A stretch of DNA of 64,000 nt from Bacteroidetes bacterium 41-46 (GCA_001897515.1 MKTA01000008.1:1-64000); one strand, 5' to 3'. Counted from the first letter of the stretch, positions 43,545 through 52,690 are shown. Notes: generated by a model not told the origin, from the sequence alone. A program made the numbers and translations.

Positions 43545-45623
43545 ATGAACTCAAAAAATCTGGGGTTAGCCCTGCTTTTTATGGCCAGCCCTCTGATGCA
43601 TCTTAATGCACAGGAGGGCGATACGGCAAAAATGTACAATATTAAGGATGTTGTTGTAAGTGCAACAAAAACCGGAAGGGAGATACTTCAGACTCCCGTT
43701 CGAATTTCAAACATTCCGGTTCAGAGCATAAGGTCTGCATCTGTAATGAACTCTGATGATATCCTAAAGGGGGTTTCAGGTCTGTTAGTAACAAGGAATA
43801 TGGGTATTTTTGACAAGCATGCTACTGTCTCAGCCAGAGGTGTAGGCAAAGAGCAGGCAAGAACCCTGATTCTTGTAGATGGAATTCCAATTAACAAACT
43901 TTCTACCGGCAGCGCCAACTTTGGCATGATTAATCAGGCTGTTCTTGAGAGAGTTGAGGTTGTAAAAGGCCCAAATTCAAACATCTTTGGCGGAAACGCA
44001 ATGGGCGGTTCGGTAAACTATATCTCAAAAGATGTGAGAAATGGATTCAGAACGCATCTTCAGACAGAGTATGCCTCTTTCAACACCATTGGAACTAGAA
44101 TTTCAACCACATACGGGAATCGTGGATTCTTTGCCGGGGTTAGCGGATTTTTCAGAAAGAGCGATGGTTACAACCCGTCTGAAACTATTGATTCAACAAC
44201 AATCAATATGTCTCTTGATGAAAAAAACGGTGGAATAATAGTAGGATACCGGGGTGACAAATTTGGTACCATTAAGGCTGAGCTAAACTATACAGATGCA
44301 TTGCGGGGAAAAGGGGAGAGACTCTTCTCTGCCGGAGGTGTTATAGATGCAGTAAACCACTATGTTAACAAAAACTACAGAGTGACTTGGAACAAAGTTT
44401 CAGGAAACTCCTCTATGAGCGCAACAGGTTATTTATCTACTGAGGATTATTCTGAAATTAAATGGAAGGGTACAGACATTTTTGATGTAATTGTAGATAG
44501 AAAAGATTACGGAGCCTGGCTTTCTTATTCATATTCAGGAATTAAGAATAATACTGTCTCTGCAGGCTTTGAGTTTAAAGGGGGATCAGTTGATGGAAAA
44601 GACATATACAGGACATCTACCGACAGAGTCATAAACAGGGGAGAGAGCAATTCTGCCTCAATATTTATACAGGACGAGATTCTTCTCGCCGGGGGAAGGC
44701 TGCTTATACTACCATCTTTAAGAGGAGAGATGGTTTGGATTAGAGACGGAGGATTCTACATTGAAGGGGGACCCGCTATTACAAATTTTCTGAAGCCATA
44801 TACAGGAGATCTTGGTAACTCATCATGGAGTTCATTAATTCCTAAACTGGCAGCAAGATGGTCTCTTGGGGAGAGGAGCAGAATTTATGCTTCTGCATCA
44901 AGAGGATTCAGGCCGGGTTCACTTGAGGATATGACAAGAACAGGAAGCATAAGCGGAGGAGTTATTCTTGCAAATACATCATTAAGGCCAGAATATATAA
45001 ATACGTATGAGGCTGGCGGAGACTTCAGAATTGCTGAGAATCTTTACCTCTCTCCCTCTGTTTACTACTCTCTGGGAACAGATTTCCATTACGCAGTAAA
45101 TACCGGAGAGACAATAAGAATAGGTAATAAAAACAGACCTCTAATGAGTATGCAAAATGTGGGCAAGGTTGAGATTGCAGGAGCAGAGGCAGATTTAAAC
45201 TACTCTCCGGCAGTGGGACTTGATCTAAGCCTCAACTACACATTTACAAACTCAAAAATTGTTGAATATGACATTAACCCTGCAGCCGGTAGTACAGATA
45301 TCTCCGGGAAGTATCTTACATATACACCAAAGCATATGATTAATGGCTCCTTAACATGGAGAAACAGATTTGTAAGCCTTAACGCAATCTACAGGTACAC
45401 TAGCAGCCAGTTTATGAACTCTCTTAATCTGCCAAATGATGACAGAGGTGTAAATGTTATACCGGCTCTTAATTATGTTGACTTAAAGGTGTGGAGAGGA
45501 ATTGGAAGCCATCTTGTTGTAAGTGCGGGCGCAACAAATCTCTTTAATCAGAGGTATGTTGATTCATCAGGAATGCTCTCACTGGGTAGATTCCTATTCC
45601 TGCAACTGACTGTTAATATATGA
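43545..45623 (+). CDS. TonB-dependent receptor of the Mo/W-related operon
   Basis: 692 residues. A signal peptide (..LMHLNAQ) is followed by a plug domain (about 30-155: NIKDVVVSATKTGREILQ, RGVGKEQARTLILVDGIPIN, VVKGPNSNIFGGNAMGGSVNYIS) and a beta-barrel with the C-terminal ..GRFLFLQLTVNI. It lies 27 bp after the ModE-WtpA fusion gene in the same orientation. The substrate is unknown; the context suggests molybdate, tungstate or a chelate of either. Ordinary siderophore or cobalamin receptors look the same at this level. Confidence 0.87.
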   Translation: MNSKNLGLALLFMASPLMHLNAQEGDTAKMYNIKDVVVSATKTGREILQTPVRISNIPVQSIRSASVMNSDDILKGVSGLLVTRNMGIFDKHATVSARGVGKEQARTLILVDGIPINKLSTGSANFGMINQAVLERVEVVKGPNSNIFGGNAMGGSVNYISKDVRNGFRTHLQTEYASFNTIGTRISTTYGNRGFFAGVSGFFRKSDGYNPSETIDSTTINMSLDEKNGGIIVGYRGDKFGTIKAELNYTDALRGKGERLFSAGGVIDAVNHYVNKNYRVTWNKVSGNSSMSATGYLSTEDYSEIKWKGTDIFDVIVDRKDYGAWLSYSYSGIKNNTVSAGFEFKGGSVDGKDIYRTSTDRVINRGESNSASIFIQDEILLAGGRLLILPSLRGEMVWIRDGGFYIEGGPAITNFLKPYTGDLGNSSWSSLIPKLAARWSLGERSRIYASASRGFRPGSLEDMTRTGSISGGVILANTSLRPEYINTYEAGGDFRIAENLYLSPSVYYSLGTDFHYAVNTGETIRIGNKNRPLMSMQNVGKVEIAGAEADLNYSPAVGLDLSLNYTFTNSKIVEYDINPAAGSTDISGKYLTYTPKHMINGSLTWRNRFVSLNAIYRYTSSQFMNSLNLPNDDRGVNVIPALNYVDLKVWRGIGSHLVVSAGATNLFNQRYVDSSGMLSLGRFLFLQLTVNI

Positions 45624-45625
45624 TA

Positions 45626-46198
45626 CTATTCGTTATCAGGGATATAGATTAGCTCGTCAAGAGACCTTTTGGGCACATGGTGAATCCCGGCAGCATCTCT
45701 CCAGTACTTCACGTCTCCCATCTTAATATCATCAATAACAACTACCTCCTTAGGTTTGCCAAGTGCAATCACCAATATTGGTGTCATGTAATTTGGCAGT
45801 CTAAGGAGTTTTGTTATCTCATCCTTTTTAAATGTGGCAATCATACAGCCTCCAAAACCTAGATCTACTGCCTGAAGTAAAATACTTTGCGCGAAAATTC
45901 CGTTGTCACATGAATAAGCAGGAGCTATAGATGTATCGTGAAGAAGAATTATATATGCCGATGGTCTTTCACCCTCTTCAGGGCCTGCCCACTCTTTAAG
46001 ATAACCAGCCCAGCCCAGATTTGGAAAAATGTGCGAGTTCATTTCGCTATCGTTACACACAAAAAATTTTATAGGCTGGATATTTCTTGAAGATGGGGAG
46101 AGTCTTGCTGCCTCCACCATTAACCTCAGTTGATCCTCTAAGATTTGTTCGTTTTGAAAAAACCTTCTGTAGCTTCTGTTTTGGATGAAAGGTATCAT
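45626..46198 (-). CDS. Nitroreductase family flavoprotein
   Basis: 190 residues. The N-terminal NRSYRRFFQNEQILEDQL and AARLSPSSRNIQPIKFFV are the usual FMN-binding segments, and LLQAVDLGFGGCMIATF is the central helix motif. Short members of the family (170-200 residues) reduce quinones, nitroaromatics or act in flavin chemistry. The specific substrate is unknown. It is convergent with the TonB receptor gene, 2 bp between the ends, and follows the HAD gene after 17 bp. Confidence 0.9.
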   Translation of the reverse strand: MIPFIQNRSYRRFFQNEQILEDQLRLMVEAARLSPSSRNIQPIKFFVCNDSEMNSHIFPNLGWAGYLKEWAGPEEGERPSAYIILLHDTSIAPAYSCDNGIFAQSILLQAVDLGFGGCMIATFKKDEITKLLRLPNYMTPILVIALGKPKEVVVIDDIKMGDVKYWRDAAGIHHVPKRSLDELIYIPDNE

Positions 46199-46215
46199 GT
46201 TATAGTGTTTATTTA

Positions 46216-46899
46216 TTATTGTTCAAAAAGATTAATAGATAGTCTGCCAGCCTTTTTAAGACGTGGATGCTCTATCTCCTCTGCCACTTCATGGGCCCAT
46301 ATAATTTCCGATGGGATATAAATTGCGTTTCCGCCAATTTCCAGAACAGGAAGTATATCAGACTTAAAGGAGTTACCTACCATTAGAAAATTCTCGGGAT
46401 TTACTGAGTGTTTTTTAACAATTCTAGAGTAACTATCTCTATTTTTCTCACTCAGAATCTCAATTGCAGAAAAATATTTTTCAAGCCCTGATCTCTCAAT
46501 TTTTGACTCCTGCTCCTTGAGGTCTCCTTTAGTTGCCAGAATAAGCGGGTATCTTGAGGAGAGTGTTGAGAGAATGTTCTCAACTTCAGGCATCAACTCA
46601 ATTGGTTTTCCTATTGTATCTTTCCCTATTTCAATTAGTTCAAGAATTTCATAGTTCGATATTGTGCCTTTGCTAATCTCAATCCCCGTCTCTACTAAAG
46701 AGATTATAAAAGGTTTGGAACCATAACCAAGCAGAGGTAGATTCATCTTCTCTCTCTTCAATAGAAGCTCATTTGCCTCATCTTCTGATATATATTTCTT
46801 CATCTTTTCGCAGAATCGTAGTTCAGCGTTCCTGTAGTGATACTCGTTTATCCACAGAGTGTCGTCTGCGTCAAATGCAATAAGTTTAATCTGATCCAT
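46216..46899 (-). CDS. HAD family hydrolase
   Basis: 227 residues. Motif I is FDADDTLW (nucleophile D10, acid D12), motif II is LILATKGD, and motif III/IV is a conserved lysine with MVGNSFKSDILPVLEIGGNAIYIP. A helical cap lies between about residues 20 and 100. The enzyme is probably a small phosphatase of the GmhB/YjjG-like kind with unknown substrate. Its promoter element lies right behind the POT transporter terminator. Confidence 0.9.
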   Translation of the reverse strand: MDQIKLIAFDADDTLWINEYHYRNAELRFCEKMKKYISEDEANELLLKREKMNLPLLGYGSKPFIISLVETGIEISKGTISNYEILELIEIGKDTIGKPIELMPEVENILSTLSSRYPLILATKGDLKEQESKIERSGLEKYFSAIEILSEKNRDSYSRIVKKHSVNPENFLMVGNSFKSDILPVLEIGGNAIYIPSEIIWAHEVAEEIEHPRLKKAGRLSINLFEQ

Positions 46900-46917
46900 T
46901 CATTAGAAATTGGAGTA

Positions 46918-46925
46918 CAAATATA
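46918..46925 (-). promoter_or_regulatory. -7 promoter element for the HAD hydrolase gene
   Basis: TATATTTG on the minus strand, 18 nt upstream of the ATG at 46899. It lies within the T-rich tail of the preceding terminator. Confidence 0.55.
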
Positions 46926-46926
46926 T

Positions 46927-46965
46927 AAAAAGAGGATGACCTTTAATTTTTGGTCACCCTCTTTT
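46927..46965 (-). terminator. Intrinsic terminator of the POT transporter gene
   Basis: Hairpin with stem AAAAGAGG-A-TGACC (46928-46941) against GGTCA-C-CCTCTTTT (46952-46965), one A-C mismatch and a 10-nt loop, followed on the minus strand by T-rich sequence. It lies 21 nt after the stop codon at 46986. Confidence 0.8.
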
Positions 46966-46985
46966 AAAAAATCTTTTAGGACGTG

Positions 46986-48596
46986 TTATTTTGCTACCCT
47001 CTCAAGCCACTTAACCATTGAGAGCATTACAAGCATTGACAGAGCACATGCAACTGCAAATACCATCCAGCATGCCCACAGTGGAACCAATGTGTAAAGA
47101 AGTCCGCCGATAAACAGCAGCAGATTACCTATTGCAGTAGCTGCCAGCCACGCACCCTGCATTAAACCCTGAAGGTGAGGAGGGGCAACTTTTGAAACAA
47201 ATGAAAGTCCAAGTGGAGAGATAAATAACTCAGCAACAGTAAGTATAAAATACATTCCAATCATCACCCAAGGGGTTAGCTTCATCATATCCAGATCACC
47301 GGAAGCCATAGATGAGAGAGCAGATTTATCAGGAAGTGCCATTGAAACAATCAGAAGGAAGATATACGCAACAGCAGCAATACCCATACCTATTGCAATC
47401 TTTCTGGGTGTTGAAGGCTCGTTCCCTTTTCTTCTCATTGTTCCAAAGAACCACATAATTATTGGAGTAAGAAGAACTACAAAGAATGGATTAACAGCCT
47501 GGAATATCTCGGCACCCTTTATTGAAGTGAAGCCCAGATCTATATTGATAACATCCAGATTGATATAGTCCCTTGCAAAGTATGTAAGAGAGTAACCATT
47601 TTGGTGGAATGAGAACCAGAAAAATATAACAACACCAAACACAGCAAACAGAGCATAAATTCTTTGTCTGATTTCTGATGCAGCCATTGTAATCTCCTCT
47701 TTTGAGATGTTCTTGCTGTCTTTGCTCTTTCCTTTTGTAGCAGCAGGGTCCGGGAACTGGTTTTTGTTAACCATATAAATGATAAAGGAGATGAAAATCG
47801 CAACTATAGTTGCAATAAATGCGTAGTGGAAGCCCCTGTTGAAAACATCAAGATATTGATTGCTGAAAGCAGTTAAATCGGCAACCGGAGTGCCATCCAG
47901 AGTAACCTGTGAAGCGTATGTGGTGAGATTGTTAATTTGCTCTGCACTCATTGATGCCTGGTCACCTACGAACTTGTGAGCAAGCTCAGGTAATTGCGCA
48001 TTGTAGTCAAAGCCGTTGTGCTTAAGCCACCAGTTTCTTACAGCTATTGCAATAAACGGAGCAAAGAAACCTCCGATGTTGATAAACATGTAGAAAAGCT
48101 GATAACCGGCATCTCTCATATCTCTCTTTGGTTTTCCGTTTTCGTCAACACCAAACTCCTTAGCAATTCTGTCTTTGTACTCCTTTTTGTCGTACATCTG
48201 ACCTACAATTGCCTGAAGGTTGCCTTTGAAAAGACCATTACCAAATGCAATTACAAGAAGTCCAAGACAAGTCAAACCCAGGTACAGAGGAAGACTTGGA
48301 ACAGGTGTTGGAGTAGGAATCGCAATAATAAAGTAACCTACTGCCATTAGAACAAGTCCCCATAAAATTGTTCTTTTGTAATTCTGAGTTTTGTCTGCAA
48401 TAAGACCTCCCACGAGTGCAAGAACATATATTGAGGCATAGAATGCCGAATATATGTATCCGGTGGTAGTTTCAGACAAACCGAATTTTGATGAAATGAA
48501 CAAAGTGAGGATTGCCATCATGATGTAGAAACCGAAGCGCTCGCCCATATTTGTGAGGGCAGCTGCAAGTAGTCCTTTTGGATGGTTCTTAAACAT
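46986..48596 (-). CDS. POT (PTR2) family proton-dependent oligopeptide transporter
   Basis: 536 residues with about 14 membrane segments. The POT signature is clear: the N-terminal NMGERFGFYIMMAILTLF with the E-x-F/Y motif, a YSAFYASIYVLALVGGLIADK loop and FYMFINIGGFFAPFIA. These inner-membrane carriers import di- and tripeptides with protons. A cytosolic or periplasmic loop near 205-250 is longer than in Escherichia coli members. A dipeptidase gene (pepD) follows within 3 kb on the other strand, which fits peptide use. Confidence 0.93.
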   Translation of the reverse strand: MFKNHPKGLLAAALTNMGERFGFYIMMAILTLFISSKFGLSETTTGYIYSAFYASIYVLALVGGLIADKTQNYKRTILWGLVLMAVGYFIIAIPTPTPVPSLPLYLGLTCLGLLVIAFGNGLFKGNLQAIVGQMYDKKEYKDRIAKEFGVDENGKPKRDMRDAGYQLFYMFINIGGFFAPFIAIAVRNWWLKHNGFDYNAQLPELAHKFVGDQASMSAEQINNLTTYASQVTLDGTPVADLTAFSNQYLDVFNRGFHYAFIATIVAIFISFIIYMVNKNQFPDPAATKGKSKDSKNISKEEITMAASEIRQRIYALFAVFGVVIFFWFSFHQNGYSLTYFARDYINLDVINIDLGFTSIKGAEIFQAVNPFFVVLLTPIIMWFFGTMRRKGNEPSTPRKIAIGMGIAAVAYIFLLIVSMALPDKSALSSMASGDLDMMKLTPWVMIGMYFILTVAELFISPLGLSFVSKVAPPHLQGLMQGAWLAATAIGNLLLFIGGLLYTLVPLWACWMVFAVACALSMLVMLSMVKWLERVAK

Positions 48597-48634
48597 AGTT
48601 AGTATATAGTTTTAGTTAAAAATTTGCTCACAAG

Positions 48635-48666
48635 TTCGCAAAAATAGTAAAAAATGGATAACTTTG
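48635..48666 (+). promoter_or_regulatory. Divergent promoter region between the POT and DUF4831 genes
   Basis: Plus strand: TTCG (48635-48638), 20-nt spacer, TAACTTTG (48659-48666), pointing to the DUF4831 gene. Minus strand: TATTTTTG (48646-48639), pointing to the POT gene 43 nt away. The two promoters overlap almost completely, so RNA polymerase could probably serve only one at a time. Confidence 0.6.
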
Positions 48667-48706
48667 TTAACTGTGCTAATTTAAAATTGTAATAATTTTT
48701 CTAAAA

Positions 48707-49783
48707 ATGGATAAAGTTTATAAGACACTTCTGACCCTTACTGCAATACTGTCAGTTTTACCCCTGAATTCTCAAGTTATTAACCCGGGCGAAGCTGTTC
48801 CAAAGGGTGCAATTGTCTATTCTCTCCCATCAACATCCTTCAGAGTAATTGCAGAGGCTACACTTGAGTCATTCACAGCAGGCCCTTTTGCACGATTTTC
48901 CCAAAAATACCTTGGGATTTCTGCTAGAGAGAGCAGTGGAGAGTTCTATACACTATCTTCAGTAGAGTTAAACTCATTTGTAGAGGCAGACAGAAGCGCA
49001 AACATAGCCCTCAATCTTGGAAACAACGCAAGGGCAACGGCCAATTTTCTTGAGATGATGAGTCAGGGACTTGTTATGTGGTCAGATGCCGGGGCATCAA
49101 AAAACAGCTATGTCAGATTTCCCGGGGCCAGAGATATAACAGCTTTTAATACAGCATTGGCTGCATCAAATCTCACAAATGTAAACACAACGCTTTACAA
49201 AACTATCAGGACAAATTCCGGAATGGAGAGGGTTCCTGTTCAGCAGACTCAGGTAGTTGAAAAAAGTCTGGAGAAGAGAGCAGAGGAGACAGCAACTGCA
49301 ATATTCAGACTGAGGGCAAAAAGACTTGAGATCATAACAGGCGAGACTGATGCAACATTCAGCGGAGAGGCCCTAAAAGCGGCTATTAATGAGATAAACA
49401 GACTGGAAGAGGAGTATTTGAGCCTTTTTATAGGTAAAAGCACTTATGATAAACAAAGGATGACCTTTGATGTTGTACCTGTACGGGAGAGTCCTCGCCA
49501 GATTTATATAGCATTCAGGATCTCGGAAAACCAGGGATTGCTCCCTGCCGACAATGTGTCGGGTAGCCCGGTTGTATTAGAGTTGCTAAAGGAGAACGGA
49601 CAGCCCGCAGCGTCTTTTAATATGGATCTGACTGCAGAAAGAGGAAGAGTTTTGTACAGGGTGCCAGAGATAATGATTGCTAAGATTTCTGACGGACAGA
49701 ACACTCTGTTGCAAACACGTGTGCCTGTTTATCAGTTTGGGAAGGTACTCTCATTCCCTATAGACATTGCACTTGGAAAATAG
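48707..49783 (+). CDS. DUF4831 family secreted protein
   Basis: 358 residues with a signal peptide (..LSVLPLNSQ). It matches the Bacteroidota family DUF4831: GAIVYSLPSTSFRVIAEAT near the N-terminus, KRAEETATAIFRLRAKRLEIITGE in the middle and VFVPVRESPRQIYIAFRISENQGLLP-like strands towards the end. Function is unknown. It is followed by pepD after 46 bp, probably on one transcript. Confidence 0.8.
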   Translation: MDKVYKTLLTLTAILSVLPLNSQVINPGEAVPKGAIVYSLPSTSFRVIAEATLESFTAGPFARFSQKYLGISARESSGEFYTLSSVELNSFVEADRSANIALNLGNNARATANFLEMMSQGLVMWSDAGASKNSYVRFPGARDITAFNTALAASNLTNVNTTLYKTIRTNSGMERVPVQQTQVVEKSLEKRAEETATAIFRLRAKRLEIITGETDATFSGEALKAAINEINRLEEEYLSLFIGKSTYDKQRMTFDVVPVRESPRQIYIAFRISENQGLLPADNVSGSPVVLELLKENGQPAASFNMDLTAERGRVLYRVPEIMIAKISDGQNTLLQTRVPVYQFGKVLSFPIDIALGK

Positions 49784-49829
49784 GTGTATATTAAGGTAAG
49801 AAAAACTATTTATTATAAATTTTTTTGAT

Positions 49830-51287
49830 ATGAACATTTCAGAATTGAATCCAACCAGGGTATGGAAGCATTTTTACGCCCTAACCCAAATTCCAAGACC
49901 ATCCAAAAAAGAGGAGAAGGCTATCGCTTTTCTAGAAAAATTTGGAAAGGATTTAGGTCTTGAGACTATTAGAGATGGTATAGGTAACATAATTATTAGA
50001 AAACCTGCCACTCCGGGAATGGAAAACAGGAAGGGAATTATACTTCAGGCGCATATTGACATGGTTCCTCAGAAAAACAGCGACAAGGTTCACGACTTTG
50101 AAAAGGACCCTATTCAACCAAGAGTTATTGACGGATGGGTTTATGCAACCGGCACAACTTTAGGTGCCGATAATGGATTGGGTCTCGCTGTAGCAATGGC
50201 TGTTCTTGAGGCAAAGGATCTTGTTCACGGGCCTGTTGAAGCTCTGTTTACAGTAGATGAGGAGACAGGAATGACAGGAGCAAGGATGCTTCAGCCTGGC
50301 ATTATTAAGGGCGATATACTGATTAACCTTGACTCGGAAGATGAGGGCGAGCTTTATGTTGGTTGTGCCGGAGGTCTGGACGCAACAGCAACATTTAACT
50401 ACAAGAGTGAAAATACTCCTGCAGATCTGAATGGATATAAACTTTCAGTTACAGGTTTAAAGGGTGGTCACTCAGGAATGGATATTGTACTTGGCAGAGG
50501 AAATGCAAATAAGGCTATTGTAAGGATTTTACTCCCACTAATGGAGCAATTTGGTGCCAGACTTGCCTCTATTGAGGGAGGTAGCCTCAGGAACGCAATT
50601 CCAAGGGAGGCTTTTGCCTGTCTGGCTATGAGTAAGGCAAATGAGAGCGGAGCAATGGAGCTTGTTAACAGACACCTTGCAGAGATGAAGGCAGAGCTCT
50701 CTGCCCACGAACCAGATCTTAGCATTGTTCTTGAACCGGCAGAAAGACCTGCTGAACTGATTGATGCCGAAACCGCACAAAAAGCTGTTATGGCTGTTTA
50801 TGGAGCGCCTAATGGAGTTGAGAGGATGAGTGATGCAATGCCTGGCCTTGTTGAGACATCCAATAATCTGGCAATAGTAAAATCAGAGGGCGGAAAAATT
50901 CAGATAAAATGTCTTATGAGAAGCTCGGTTGATACGGCAAAGGATATTCTTGCGCAATCACTGGCGTCAGTATTTAAATTAGCTGGAGCTAATGTTGAGT
51001 TCTCCGGAGGATATCCCGGCTGGAAACCAAATATGGATTCTGACATTCTTGGAACTATGAAGGTTGTTTACAGCGAGATGTACGGGAAGGAGCCTGAGGT
51101 TAAAGCTATTCACGCCGGACTTGAGTGTGGAATTCTTGGTGGCATTTATCCTAATTGGGACATGATATCTTGCGGACCTACAATTCGCTCTCCACACTCG
51201 CCAGACGAGAGGACAAATATTGAGACAGTAGGAAAATGGTGGGACTATGTTGTTAAGGTGCTTGAAAAGGCGCCGGTGAAAAAATAG
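49830..51287 (+). CDS. pepD: Cytosolic beta-alanyl-histidine dipeptidase PepD (M20)
   Basis: 485 residues of the M20C family. Metal-binding motifs are LQAHIDMVPQ, GTTLGADNGLG, DEETGMTGA with its catalytic glutamate, NLDSEDEGE and AIHAGLECG. A lid domain (about 205-395) sits between the two halves. The enzyme splits Xaa-His and other dipeptides in the cytosol, which fits with the POT importer nearby. It ends in a strong terminator. Confidence 0.95.
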   Translation: MNISELNPTRVWKHFYALTQIPRPSKKEEKAIAFLEKFGKDLGLETIRDGIGNIIIRKPATPGMENRKGIILQAHIDMVPQKNSDKVHDFEKDPIQPRVIDGWVYATGTTLGADNGLGLAVAMAVLEAKDLVHGPVEALFTVDEETGMTGARMLQPGIIKGDILINLDSEDEGELYVGCAGGLDATATFNYKSENTPADLNGYKLSVTGLKGGHSGMDIVLGRGNANKAIVRILLPLMEQFGARLASIEGGSLRNAIPREAFACLAMSKANESGAMELVNRHLAEMKAELSAHEPDLSIVLEPAERPAELIDAETAQKAVMAVYGAPNGVERMSDAMPGLVETSNNLAIVKSEGGKIQIKCLMRSSVDTAKDILAQSLASVFKLAGANVEFSGGYPGWKPNMDSDILGTMKVVYSEMYGKEPEVKAIHAGLECGILGGIYPNWDMISCGPTIRSPHSPDERTNIETVGKWWDYVVKVLEKAPVKK

Positions 51288-51318
51288 TTGGTGGGCTGCA
51301 AAATAATACATATATTTG
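51288..51318 (+). promoter_or_regulatory. Promoter of rpsF-rpsR-rplI, embedded in the pepD terminator
   Basis: TTG (51288-51290), 20-nt spacer, TATATTTG (51311-51318). The -7 element covers part of the loop and the 3' arm of the terminator hairpin. The ATG of rpsF is 40 nt downstream. Confidence 0.65.
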
Positions 51319-51332
51319 CAGCCCATTTTTTT
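51293..51332 (+). terminator. Intrinsic terminator of pepD
   Basis: A 10-bp perfect stem GGGCTGCAAA/TTTGCAGCCC (51293-51302 with 51315-51324), 12-nt loop, then A and seven T. Confidence 0.9.
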
Positions 51333-51357
51333 AAACAATAATTTATAAACAAAGAGT

Positions 51358-51699
51358 ATGAATCATTACGAAACCGTTTTCATTTCAACTCCCGTTTTAT
51401 CTGATGTTCAGATAAAGGAAGCGGTAAAGAAGTACCATGATTTCATCGTTGACAACGGCGGCGAAATTGTGCATGAGGAGGATTGGGGCCTGAAAAAGCT
51501 GGCATATCCCATCCAGAAGAAGACAACAGGATTTTATCACCTGATAGAATTCAAAGCAGATCCTGCTTTTATTGCAAAGCTTGAAATTCAGTACAGAAGA
51601 GATGAGAGGATTATTCGCTTCTTAACTTTTGCACTTGACAAACATGCTATTGCTTATGCAGAGAGAAGAAGAGCTAACAAATCAGAATCAAAAAACTAA
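51358..51699 (+). CDS. rpsF: 30S ribosomal protein S6
   Basis: 113 residues starting [21 protein letters not shown], with [21 protein letters not shown] and [15 protein letters not shown], the standard S6 fold that pairs with S18 on the platform of the 30S subunit. First gene of rpsF-rpsR-rplI. Confidence 0.97.
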   Translation: MNHYETVFISTPVLSDVQIKEAVKKYHDFIVDNGGEIVHEEDWGLKKLAYPIQKKTTGFYHLIEFKADPAFIAKLEIQYRRDERIIRFLTFALDKHAIAYAERRRANKSESKN

Positions 51700-51712
51700 G
51701 GAGGAGTAGATC

Positions 51713-51985
51713 ATGGCAAATCCCGCAAACAACGAAATTCGCTATCTGAATCCTCCGACAGTTGAGGTAAAGAAGAAGAAGTACTGCCGTTTCAAGAAGG
51801 CAGGCATCAAATATGTAGATTACAAGGACGCTGAGTTCCTTAAGAGATTCCTCAACGAGCAGGGCAAAATTCTGCCTCGCCGCCTTACAGGAACCTCTCT
51901 TAAGTTCCAGAAGAAAGTATCACAGGCAGTAAAGCGCGCAAGACATCTTGCACTGCTTCCATATGTAACAGATTTATTGAAATAA
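51713..51985 (+). CDS. rpsR: 30S ribosomal protein S18
   Basis: 90 residues. Core motifs are [33 protein letters not shown] and [12 protein letters not shown]. It binds 16S rRNA together with S6. The start at 51713 follows AAGGAGG at good spacing, one of the few strong Shine-Dalgarno sites in this window. Lies 13 bp after rpsF. Confidence 0.97.
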   Translation: MANPANNEIRYLNPPTVEVKKKKYCRFKKAGIKYVDYKDAEFLKRFLNEQGKILPRRLTGTSLKFQKKVSQAVKRARHLALLPYVTDLLK

Positions 51986-52003
51986 GCTAAGGAGATATAA
52001 ATA

Positions 52004-52456
52004 ATGGAGATAATACTTAAACAAGATGTTCCGAACCTCGGCCACAAAGATGATATCGTAGTGGTTCGCAATGGTTATGCGTCAAATTATCTGATTCCCC
52101 AAGGCTTTGCAATAATGGCTACGCCTTCGGCAAAAAAGGTACATGCTGAGAATTTGAAACAAAGAGCTCATAAAGAGGCCAAACTTCGTGATGATGCTGC
52201 TGCTTTGGCTGCGAAACTTGAAGGTACTCAGGTTAAACTCGCAACAAAGATAAGTTCAACCGGCAAAATATTTGGCTCGGTTAACAACATACAGGTTGGC
52301 GAAGCTCTTGCAAATCTGGGATTTGATATTGACCGCAGAAATATTACAATCGTTGGAGAGTCTAATATTAAAGAGATTGGTACTTATGATGCTGTTGTAA
52401 AAATTTACAAGGATGTTAAGGCCAATATCAAAATTGAAATTGTAGGCGAAGAGTAA
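52004..52456 (+). CDS. rplI: 50S ribosomal protein L9
   Basis: 150 residues: MEIILKQDVPNLGHKDDIVVVRNGYASNYL, followed by the long connecting helix and the C-terminal domain (GKIFGSVNNIQVGEAL). It binds 23S rRNA near the L1 stalk base. It is last in the operon and precedes a terminator by 22 bp. Preceded by AAGGAG. Confidence 0.97.
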   Translation: MEIILKQDVPNLGHKDDIVVVRNGYASNYLIPQGFAIMATPSAKKVHAENLKQRAHKEAKLRDDAAALAAKLEGTQVKLATKISSTGKIFGSVNNIQVGEALANLGFDIDRRNITIVGESNIKEIGTYDAVVKIYKDVKANIKIEIVGEE

Positions 52457-52478
52457 AATCCTAATAATCAATAAATGA

Positions 52479-52507
52479 GAAGCCACCCAATGGGTGGCTT
52501 CTTTTTT
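52479..52507 (+). terminator. Intrinsic terminator of rpsF-rpsR-rplI
   Basis: A 10-bp stem GAAGCCACCC/GGGTGGCTTC (52479-52488 with 52492-52501), 3-nt loop, then six T. Confidence 0.95.
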
Positions 52508-52518
52508 GTTTAAAAATA

Positions 52519-52547
52519 TTGTTTTAATAATTTTTTTACTATTTTTG
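52519..52547 (+). promoter_or_regulatory. Promoter of the OmpA-family gene
   Basis: TTG (52519-52521), 18-nt spacer, TATTTTTG (52540-52547). A second TAnnTTTG match, TAGATTTG, lies at 52570-52577. Either would give a long A/T-rich leader (about 105-135 nt) before the ATG at 52691. I see no known riboswitch in it. Confidence 0.6.
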
Positions 52548-52690
52548 CACAAGATATGAACACTTTATGTAGATTTGCGTTCTAAAGTTGTGGCAAATCG
52601 GAAGTATAGAAGTTAGAATATTTTCATTTTTCTAATTTTTAAGTTTATATTTATGATTGATTAACTGGACATAATATAATTCAAATCACT

